Under the pieces are notes generated by a model. It ran no database searches. It saw nothing but the letters and a program-made list of their open reading frames with translations, and was not told the origin of the DNA. Both the position numbers and the translations under genes were made by a program. A stretch of 18,463 bases of DNA from Flavobacteriaceae bacterium (lineage in GTDB: Bacteria; Bacteroidota; Bacteroidia; Flavobacteriales; Flavobacteriaceae): NCBI GenBank assembly GCA_002693605.1, contig NZQO01000131.1, forward strand, positions 1 to 18,463, in the 5' to 3' direction. Positions 1 through 5,566 of this stretch are shown here, one piece after another. The number at the start of each line of letters is the position of its first letter. The stretch's first letter is position 1.

Positions 1-1105
1 CACTTCCCTTGTTGGTAAGCATAATGGAAACAGCCTTGGCGAGATCCAGAATGGTGCCCCCACCAATGCCAATAATTCCTGAGGGCTTATAGGTAAATTC
101 AGATTTTGTGTCCTTTACGATTGCGTCAACCTGCGAGGTCTTTGGCTCTTCGTCTGCGGAAACAAAAAGTAATTTGTCATTGAAGCGAAGGTTAATCCTG
201 TCAATTATTTCAGAATTGCCCTCGAAAACCTTGTCTACCACATAAATAAAAGGTGCCTTGTCCTTGCGCTGTGGTGCCAGTATGGACGAAAGCTGGTCGA
301 AACTGCCACTGCCAAACACCACTTTGGGAACCATCGGGAAATTTCGGTACCGGTTATTGACTGTATCCTTCTTTTCTTCCTTTAAAACTTTATTGGCCCT
401 TACCAAATCTTCGGGAGTGTCTATTTCAATTCCCTGGGTATTCGAAATAGCCATCTTGATGTTCTTTCCGTATTCCAAATAACGGATGCACTCAACTTTC
501 TCTGCCGCTTCCATAGAGCGCATGGGCAAGCGGTAGAAATCCATCAAGGCCTGCTTCCTAAAGGCGTAGATACCCTTGTGCTTGTAATATTGCACGGCGG
601 CGTTTTTATCGCGCGGATATGGGATGGGCGACCTGGAAAAATAGAGTGCAAAACTATCCTTATCTACAATTACCTTTACGCAGTTAGGATCACTTATTTC
701 TTTCCAGTCGTGTATCTCGGTCATTAAGGATGCGAGGTCGATTTTATCCGCATCGGCGCCCTCGAAAACCCGAAGTACCTGCTCGAGGCCCTCCCGGCTG
801 GTAAAAGGCTCATCTCCCTGCACGTTCACGACAATATCCACGTCCATAGACTCGACGGCCTCCGCAATACGGTCACTGCCGCAGTCATGTTCCTTTTGGC
901 TCATAATGGCCTTGCCCCCGTTCAATTCTATTTCGTTGAAAATTACGTCGCTATCGGTAACAACGTACACTTCATCAAACAGTTGGGTTGCTTTTGCGGC
1001 TTCGTAGGTACGGACGATCACAGGTTTTCCGCCGAGGTCCTGCATGAGTTTTCCCGGAAACCGGGAGGCGCCATAGCGCGCCGGAATCATTGCAATAATC
1101 TTCAA
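1..1105 (-). CDS. kdsB: Fused CMP-Kdo synthetase (KdsB) / KdnB-like iron-containing alcohol dehydrogenase, 3' end outside window
   Basis: 368 codons are visible and the frame stays open to the window edge. Residues 1-245 are a complete 3-deoxy-manno-octulosonate cytidylyltransferase, which activates Kdo-type sugars with CTP for LPS core synthesis in the cytoplasm: [13 protein letters not shown] at 7-19, [12 protein letters not shown] near 73-84, VNVQGDEPF near 93-101, IEIDTPEDL near 226-234. Known KdsB proteins end near residue 250. Here a short charged linker (about 241-256) leads, without a stop, into a second domain with VVFGSGSF (262-269) and the NAD-binding [13 protein letters not shown] (346-358) of iron-dependent alcohol dehydrogenases. 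KdnB, the Kdo 8-oxidase of the Kdo8N pathway of Shewanella, belongs to that family. I inspected all codons from 2 to 1105 and found no in-frame stop. The start is probably TTG at 1105, giving the family N-terminus (M)[10 protein letters not shown]; the first ATG is five codons further in. The KdsB call is firm. KdnB is inferred, because the metal-binding half lies outside the window. Confidence 0.88.
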   Translation of the reverse strand, partial: MKIIAMIPARYGASRFPGKLMQDLGGKPVIVRTYEAAKATQLFDEVYVVTDSDVIFNEIELNGGKAIMSQKEHDCGSDRIAEAVESMDVDIVVNVQGDEPFTSREGLEQVLRVFEGADADKIDLASLMTEIHDWKEISDPNCVKVIVDKDSFALYFSRSPIPYPRDKNAAVQYYKHKGIYAFRKQALMDFYRLPMRSMEAAEKVECIRYLEYGKNIKMAISNTQGIEIDTPEDLVRANKVLKEEKKDTVNNRYRNFPMVPKVVFGSGSFDQLSSILAPQRKDKAPFIYVVDKVFEGNSEIIDRINLRFNDKLLFVSADEEPKTSQVDAIVKDTKSEFTYKPSGIIGIGGGTILDLAKAVSIMLTNKGS

Positions 1106-1128
1106 AATATAGGTTGTTTTATCGCGTT

Positions 1129-1136
1129 CAAAAATA
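1129..1136 (-). promoter_or_regulatory. Candidate -7 box for the kdsB-kdnB gene
   Basis: On the minus strand TATTTTTG fits the Bacteroidota -7 consensus TAnnTTTG and lies 23 nt before the proposed TTG start. I see no TTTG at the -33 position, so this is weak. The gene may instead be read through from the helicase gene 99 bp upstream. Confidence 0.35.
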
Positions 1137-1204
1137 ATGGAAATATATGGTTTCACCGTTTTGGCGCCCCTATTTTCTTAAAGATGCTAATATAACCGAA
1201 AGGT

Positions 1205-2635
1205 TTACATTGGCTCCTCAAAAAACTCATTTTTAAAACCAATTAGGTATAGTTTATCCTTGGCACGGGTAATTGCGGTGTACAACCACCTGAGGTATTC
1301 CTTATCGACACCGTTGGGAAGGTAGGGTTGCTCGACAAACACCGTATCCCATTGACCTCCCTGCGACTTGTGGCACGTAATGGCATATGAAAATTTTACC
1401 TGGAGTGCGTTAAAATACTTGTTGTTCCTGATCGAGAGGAATTTTTTGTAGTTCGATTTTTCCTGGGCGTAATCTTTTTTTACTTCCTCATATAACCTAT
1501 TCGAGTCGTCGTAGGATAGCGAGGGCGTTTCCGAAGTAAGGGTGTCCAGTAGCAGGACCGTTTCAAACGGCTGCATCTTGGGGTAATCGACCATTTGTAC
1601 CCGCACCTCGGCGAATCGAAAGCCATACAGTTCCTTTATTCCGAAGATTTCCAAAACCTCTACGATATCGCCGTTGGCAATAAAGCCAGCCTCGGTATGC
1701 GGCTTGATCCAGAAATAATTGTTCTTGACCACCATGAGGTGATCGCCGGCCGAAAGCTCTTCGTCGTTAAAGAGGATGCGGCTCCTAATATTCTGGTTGT
1801 AGAGATTCGCCCGCTTGTTTGAGCGCACGATAATGACAGCGCCTTCATTTCCGAGGGTACTGTAGGCATCGTTAATGGCGTCCATAAGCTCCATTCCGTC
1901 CTCGGGCCGTACCACTTCCGGATAATTTTCGTGCCTGAACTTGAAGGAATCAAGAAATCCGTCGTCCAGGCACTGCCTGAGTTTGGTCGCATTGTACAAA
2001 ATGCCGCTATCCTGCTGTTGGCGCACCACTTCATCCAGTTCAATGGCAACTACGTTTTTATTATAGTGGTTTACAAGGGTGGGTTTATCGAGCGCGGGGC
2101 TTAAGTCCAACTTTACCGGGGGCAGCTGGGCCGTATCGCCAATAAGCAACAGCTTGCATTTATGGCCACTATATACGTAGTGAATTAGGTCGTCGAGCAG
2201 CGAGCCGTTTTCAAATAGCTTAGCATCTTGGTTTATATCGGGAATCATGGAAGCCTCGTCGACGATGAAAATTGTATTTCTATGCTTGTTTTTCTGAAGG
2301 GTGAAGGAGACGCCCCCGCCCTTTTGGCTCTTCGGGTAATATATTTTCTTATGAATGGTGAACGCCTCCTTGTTCGAGTAGTTGCTTATAACCTTGGCGG
2401 CGCGTCCCGTTGGCGCCAAGAGTATGGAAGAGGCCTTGATCTTCCAAAGGTTCTTTACGAGCGTGCCAATGATCGTGGTCTTCCCGGTACCCGCGTACCC
2501 CTTCAGCAGAAAAATTTGGTCGTTTTTTTCGTGTAGGGCAAATTGCGCTAAAAGCTGAAGCGTAACTGCCTGTTTATCGGTAGTGGTAAACGGAAAATCT
2601 TGCTGTAAAAGACTGTAAAATCGGGAGGGTTCCAT
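1205..2635 (-). CDS. RecD-like superfamily 1B DNA helicase / AAA family ATPase
   Basis: 476 aa. The motifs of an SF1B helicase of the RecD/Dda type appear in order: Walker A GYAGTGKTT near residues 46-54, motif Ia APTGRAAK, Walker B IVDEASM, motif III GDTAQLPPV, an arginine-containing VVRQQ motif, and a C-terminal UvrD_C_2-type module with YAITCHKSQGGQWD and YTAITRAKDKLYL. It lacks the long N-terminal region of RecD2 and carries no RecB or RecC partner nearby, so it is a stand-alone helicase of the kind common in Bacteroidota. The likely role is ATP-driven 5'-3' unwinding in repair or recombination, inferred from family. It starts with ATG at 2635, diverges from the gene at 2762, and is followed 99 bp later by kdsB-kdnB on the same strand. 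Family confidence is high; the exact cellular role is unknown. Confidence 0.9.
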   Translation of the reverse strand: MEPSRFYSLLQQDFPFTTTDKQAVTLQLLAQFALHEKNDQIFLLKGYAGTGKTTIIGTLVKNLWKIKASSILLAPTGRAAKVISNYSNKEAFTIHKKIYYPKSQKGGGVSFTLQKNKHRNTIFIVDEASMIPDINQDAKLFENGSLLDDLIHYVYSGHKCKLLLIGDTAQLPPVKLDLSPALDKPTLVNHYNKNVVAIELDEVVRQQQDSGILYNATKLRQCLDDGFLDSFKFRHENYPEVVRPEDGMELMDAINDAYSTLGNEGAVIIVRSNKRANLYNQNIRSRILFNDEELSAGDHLMVVKNNYFWIKPHTEAGFIANGDIVEVLEIFGIKELYGFRFAEVRVQMVDYPKMQPFETVLLLDTLTSETPSLSYDDSNRLYEEVKKDYAQEKSNYKKFLSIRNNKYFNALQVKFSYAITCHKSQGGQWDTVFVEQPYLPNGVDKEYLRWLYTAITRAKDKLYLIGFKNEFFEEPM

Positions 2636-2691
2636 ATATGAGAAAAGCGCTTGAGCGGCTAAAGATAGCTATGATTTTTTCGGATTATACT

Positions 2692-2720
2692 TTTGCGAAC
2701 AAAAAAAAATTGTAGATTTG
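2692..2720 (+). promoter_or_regulatory. Promoter of the 2762-5158 operon
   Basis: TTTG (2692-2695), a 17-nt spacer containing nine A, and TAGATTTG (2713-2720) match the Bacteroidota -33/-7 pattern TTTG...TAnnTTTG. Transcription would start near 2725, leaving a leader of about 36 nt. A second, overlapping -7-like box TACTTTTG lies at 2688-2695. Confidence 0.6.
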
Positions 2721-2761
2721 CGATGGACCTTAACAGTAAATAAAACTATAAACATTTACAA

Positions 2762-3436
2762 ATGAAAATTATACTTCAGTTAGTGCTTTGGGTGGTTATC
2801 ATCTTTTTAGGCTATAAACTTTATGATTCCGTAGTTGGCCCTGTAGAATTTAACGAAGAAAAGGAAATTCGCTATGCCAAGGTTATCAAGAAGCTAAAGG
2901 ACATTCGCGCTGCTGAAATGGCCCACCAGGAAATTACCGGTACTTTTACCGGAAGCTTCGATAGCTTGATCGCATTTATCGATACCGCGCAATTCGCCAT
3001 CACCGCGCGTCGCGATACTAGCTATGCCGATATCGAGAAAAACAAGGCCTATGGGCTAGACCCACAGGAAGGTGGTTATTATATTGAGTCAATTGTTGTA
3101 GATACACTGGGCTTTACACCGGTTAAGGACAGCTTGTACCAAGGTACAGACCGATATCGCAGTATGATGAACATACCTATAAAAGGCGTAGATGATAAAA
3201 TTGAACTAAGGGCAGGAAAGATCTCCAAGAACGATAAGCAATACGACGTGTTCGAGGCGCGCGTTCCTAAGGATATCATTCTATACGACTTGGACCGAGA
3301 CCTCTTGGCCCAGGAAAAGCAAGTAATTTCTGTAGATGGCGTTAATGGCCCCGTACTAAAGGTTGGATCTATGACAGAAGTGAATACTTCCGGAAACTGG
3401 CCAAAAATCTATGACTCAGCAAACGAAGACCAATAA
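2762..3436 (+). CDS. Membrane-anchored protein of unknown function, first gene of the rsmD operon
   Basis: 224 aa. I do not recognise a named family. A single hydrophobic segment at residues 4-21 has no lipobox or obvious cleavage site, so it is probably a membrane anchor with the rest outside the inner membrane. Residues 32-75 form a charged amphipathic stretch followed by a TGTFTGSFDSL segment. This arrangement of an N-terminal hydrophobic helix, an amphipathic helix and a 'tFtgsfdsL' turn recalls pseudopilins, but there is no prepilin-peptidase motif before the hydrophobic helix. The remainder is mixed and soluble-looking, with no cysteine. It leads the operon, with a good promoter upstream and an A-rich start context instead of a Shine-Dalgarno. 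It overlaps the DUF3822 gene by 26 bp, which suggests translational coupling. Confidence 0.85.
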   Translation: MKIILQLVLWVVIIFLGYKLYDSVVGPVEFNEEKEIRYAKVIKKLKDIRAAEMAHQEITGTFTGSFDSLIAFIDTAQFAITARRDTSYADIEKNKAYGLDPQEGGYYIESIVVDTLGFTPVKDSLYQGTDRYRSMMNIPIKGVDDKIELRAGKISKNDKQYDVFEARVPKDIILYDLDRDLLAQEKQVISVDGVNGPVLKVGSMTEVNTSGNWPKIYDSANEDQ

Positions 3437-4241
3437 TATTTCTTCTAAAACGCATAAAAGGCTGTCCGTTCAAGTTTCATTGACCGGACTTTCTTTTTTG
3501 GCGTATACCGAGGATAGGCAAATCGATGCTTTCATTGAAGTAGCTATAGGAAGGTCCGCCACCCCTGAGGAATTGCTCGATAACCTTCAGCAGACGCTTA
3601 TCGAACACAAGGAACTGCAAGGGCCCTTTGAAAAGGTTATGATAACCTACTCCACCAATATCTATACGATAGTCCCGGCCGCTCTCTTTGATGAAAGCAA
3701 GGCAAGCGATTACCTGAAATTCAATTCAAAGATCCTGGGCAACGATTATATTGCACACGATTGGGTAGAAAACCACGAGATGGTTACGGTTTACGTTCCG
3801 TTCATGAACATTAATAACTTTTTGTTCGAGCGATTTGGCAGTTTCGAATACTACCATTCAACCACCCATTTATTGCAGTACGTACTTCGGAAAAACAAGA
3901 ATACCGAAGTAGCCAATGTGTACATCCAGATTGAACAGGGCTTTTTCAACTTGGTGGTTACCAAAAGCGGAAAATTGCAGCTTTGCAATAGCTTCAGCTA
4001 CCATTCACCAGAAGATTTTTTATATTATATTTTGTTTGCGTTCGAACAGCTAGAACTGAACCCTGACACCGTTTCTACCTTTGTAATTGGGAATATTACC
4101 GATGAGCACGATTTGTACGAAATAGCGTATAAGTACATCCGAAACATAGCCTTTGTGGAAGATTCATGCATGCCTAGGATAGGCAACGACGTACCACCCC
4201 ATTTTAATTTCATTCAAAAGCTGGCACTACAATGCGTATAA
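3411..4241 (+). CDS. DUF3822 family protein (Bacteroidota-specific, ASKHA-like fold)
   Basis: 276 aa. Length and sequence, for example RLSVQVSLTGLSF near residues 18-30, LFERFGSFEYYHSTTHLLQ in the middle, and the central beta-rich block VYIQIEQGFFNLVV, are typical of DUF3822 proteins. From memory, one family structure has an actin-like ATPase fold, but I see no obvious phosphate-binding loops here, so catalytic activity is uncertain. The protein has no signal peptide and is probably cytoplasmic. The start at 3411 lies inside the preceding gene (26-bp overlap), and the 3' end overlaps rsmD by 10 bp. Close linkage to rsmD is usual for this family in Bacteroidota and hints at a link to ribosome biogenesis, but that is inference. 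Confidence 0.85.
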   Translation: MTQQTKTNNISSKTHKRLSVQVSLTGLSFLAYTEDRQIDAFIEVAIGRSATPEELLDNLQQTLIEHKELQGPFEKVMITYSTNIYTIVPAALFDESKASDYLKFNSKILGNDYIAHDWVENHEMVTVYVPFMNINNFLFERFGSFEYYHSTTHLLQYVLRKNKNTEVANVYIQIEQGFFNLVVTKSGKLQLCNSFSYHSPEDFLYYILFAFEQLELNPDTVSTFVIGNITDEHDLYEIAYKYIRNIAFVEDSCMPRIGNDVPPHFNFIQKLALQCV

Positions 4242-4765
4242 TTTCAGGAACCCATAAAGGCCGCCGCCTTACCGCCCCCAGAAACTTACCGGTTAGACCC
4301 ACGACCGATTTCGCCAAGGAAGGCCTGTTCAATATTCTGCGAAACAGACTAGATTTTAGCTCACTAAATGTGCTGGACCTGTACGCCGGTACGGGTAATA
4401 TAAGTTTCGAGTTTGCCTCGCGTGGGGTCCCGCGAATTGTCGCGGTAGATGCCCATTACGGCTGTGCACAGTATATCGAAAAGGTAGCGACAGATTTTGA
4501 ATTCCCGATCAAGGCCATTAAGGCCGAGGTGCTGAAGTACCTCGATAACGACACTACAACCTTTGATGTGATTTTTGCCGATCCACCCTATGATTTTGAC
4601 ATTCAGAAGCTAACAGAAGTTATAGGAAAAATCTTTCAAAACGAATTGCTAAGTGAAGAAGGAATCCTTATTATTGAACATTCAAAGCATATCGATCTAT
4701 CCAATACGGCCCGATTCCAGGAATCGAGAAAGTACGGTAACTCGGTGTTCAGTTTTTTTGCCTAA
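4232..4765 (+). CDS. rsmD: 16S rRNA (guanine(966)-N2)-methyltransferase RsmD
   Basis: 177 aa, the usual length for RsmD. It is a Rossmann-fold SAM-dependent methyltransferase that modifies the 2-amino group of a 16S rRNA guanine (G966 in E. coli numbering) during 30S assembly. The family N-terminus MRIISGTHKGRRL is present, with the RPTTDFAKEGLFN segment at 22-34, SAM motif I LDLYAGTGNIS at 48-58, and the catalytic DPPY tetrapeptide at 117-120. It overlaps the upstream DUF3822 gene by 10 bp and is followed after 6 bp by a small unknown gene, so the four genes form one operon. Confidence 0.95.
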   Translation: MRIISGTHKGRRLTAPRNLPVRPTTDFAKEGLFNILRNRLDFSSLNVLDLYAGTGNISFEFASRGVPRIVAVDAHYGCAQYIEKVATDFEFPIKAIKAEVLKYLDNDTTTFDVIFADPPYDFDIQKLTEVIGKIFQNELLSEEGILIIEHSKHIDLSNTARFQESRKYGNSVFSFFA

Positions 4766-4771
4766 TAACTT

Positions 4772-5158
4772 ATGAAACTCCCTTTTAAGACACTTCAACT
4801 TGAATTTGCCAACTTAGAGCTGTACGAGAATTATGTTGTCGCTACCATCGATGAAGGAATGTTAATTGACACTTTCGAAAAGCTGCAACTATATGAGATT
4901 TTCGACCAGTTTTACAGAAATCGCCCATTTGTATATATATCCAATAGAAAACACGATTATACGGTGAACCCGACCAGTTATCTTGGTAGTGAGGAGTACG
5001 ACCAACTGCGGGGAATGGCAGTAATATGCTATTCGGAAAGCAGCTACCAAAACGCACTTTTTGAAAAGGTTTTCTACAAACGACCCTTCCAAGTGTTTTA
5101 TTCGTTTCCAGAGTGCCAGAACTGGATTGACGAATTGCTTAGAACGGAAAAAAAATAA
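4772..5158 (+). CDS. Small conserved protein of unknown function, possibly STAS/SpoIIAA-like
   Basis: 128 aa, no signal peptide or membrane segment. The pattern of an N-terminal strand (LELYENYVVATIDEG, about 16-30), a helix (FEKLQLYEIFDQFYR), a strand (RPFVYISNRKHDYTVNP) and further alternating segments ending in a helix (CQNWIDELL) resembles the small STAS/SpoIIAA-like proteins common in flavobacteria. Function is not known and the fold is inferred by eye. It is the last gene of the operon, 6 bp after rsmD. Its stop codon (5156-5158) directly abuts the 3' end of the convergent rnpB gene, and the AAA-rich final lysine codons form the T tract of rnpB on the other strand. Confidence 0.8.
   Translation: MKLPFKTLQLEFANLELYENYVVATIDEGMLIDTFEKLQLYEIFDQFYRNRPFVYISNRKHDYTVNPTSYLGSEEYDQLRGMAVICYSESSYQNALFEKVFYKRPFQVFYSFPECQNWIDELLRTEKK
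5141..5158 (-). terminator. Probable rnpB transcription end (U tract)
   Basis: Reading on the minus strand, the RNase P RNA closing helix is followed at once by TTATTTTTTTTCC. The U tract lies inside the last codons of the convergent gene at 4772-5158. No separate hairpin is visible, so P1 itself may act as the terminator stem. Confidence 0.45.
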
Positions 5159-5472
5159 GCAGGCCTATAAGCCGGATTCTGTAATAGCGAAAGCTATCCC
5201 TTATCATTTATCTAGACGCACGGTTACCCGAACATTCCATCTGCCTACCCTCCAGCATCGGGCGGGCACCCTTAGTCGCTGGTATACGTGGCATTTCACC
5301 GCATAGAGTTTACCTGATTTCACTACAGCATTACCTGTACATCCTTTCTGTTGCACTGGTCCTTTTCGCCAAAGGCGAACGACGGCCGTTAGCCGCTATG
5401 CTTCCCTGTGGTGTCCGGACTTTCCTCCCCACGCGTCAATAAATCAACGCACTGGGCGATAAGGCGGCCTGC
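5159..5472 (-). ncRNA. rnpB: RNase P RNA component, bacterial class A
   Basis: The minus strand carries the hallmark conserved regions: GAGGAAAGTCCGGAC (5413-5427) followed by the ACCACAGGGAAG segment, a GGTGAAATG segment in the middle, and ACAGAATCCGGCTTAT (5167-5182) near the 3' end. The two ends pair perfectly as GCAGGCC (5466-5472) with GGCCTGC (5159-5165), which fixes helix P1 and the mature boundaries to within a few bases. The RNA of about 314 nt is compact for class A. It is the catalytic subunit that trims the 5' leader of tRNA precursors. It has its own promoter upstream and is convergent with the operon ending at 5158. Confidence 0.96.
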
Positions 5473-5476
5473 GGCA

Positions 5477-5509
5477 CAAAATTAAGCGAATGTTAATAAA
5501 AAGCGCAAA
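5477..5509 (-). promoter_or_regulatory. rnpB promoter
   Basis: On the minus strand TTTG (5506-5509), a 21-nt spacer and TAATTTTG (5477-5484) match the Bacteroidota -33/-7 pattern. The -7 box ends 5 nt before the 5' base of the RNase P P1 helix, so promoter and RNA start predict each other. Confidence 0.75.
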
Positions 5510-5518
5510 ATTGAACGG

Positions 5519-5540
5519 CCTATTTTTCAAAATAAATAGG
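5519..5540. repeat. Inverted repeat between the divergent rnpB and dnaX promoters
   Basis: CCTATTT (5519-5525) and AAATAGG (5534-5540) form perfect 7-bp arms around an 8-bp A/T-rich centre. It covers the place where a dnaX -33 element would lie and sits just upstream of the rnpB -33 box. It could be an operator or chance in an A/T-rich stretch. Confidence 0.35.
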
Positions 5541-5548
5541 TACATCGT

Positions 5549-5556
5549 TATCTTTG
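5549..5556 (+). promoter_or_regulatory. dnaX -7 promoter box
   Basis: TATCTTTG fits TAnnTTTG and ends only 10 nt before the dnaX ATG, which implies a nearly leaderless message of roughly 6 nt. Only a T-rich stretch (about 5524-5527) stands at the -33 position. Confidence 0.5.
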
Positions 5557-5566
5557 TTTCTCTTCT

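Noticed and set aside
887..1195. 102-codon plus-strand frame opposite the start of kdsB
   Set aside because: It mirrors codons of the well-supported cytidylyltransferase and shows no family features of its own.
1660..2049. 129-codon frame on the same strand as the helicase
   Set aside because: It lies in another frame wholly inside the helicase gene, which has all its motifs. The translation is low-complexity shadow sequence.
2660..2667. TATCTTTA as helicase promoter on the minus strand
   Set aside because: One mismatch to TAnnTTTG and no TTTG at the right distance, so it is too weak to list.
5061..5306. 81-codon plus-strand frame running into the rnpB region
   Set aside because: It lies over the end of the 4772 gene in another frame and over the conserved RNase P RNA on the opposite strand, so the open frame is incidental.
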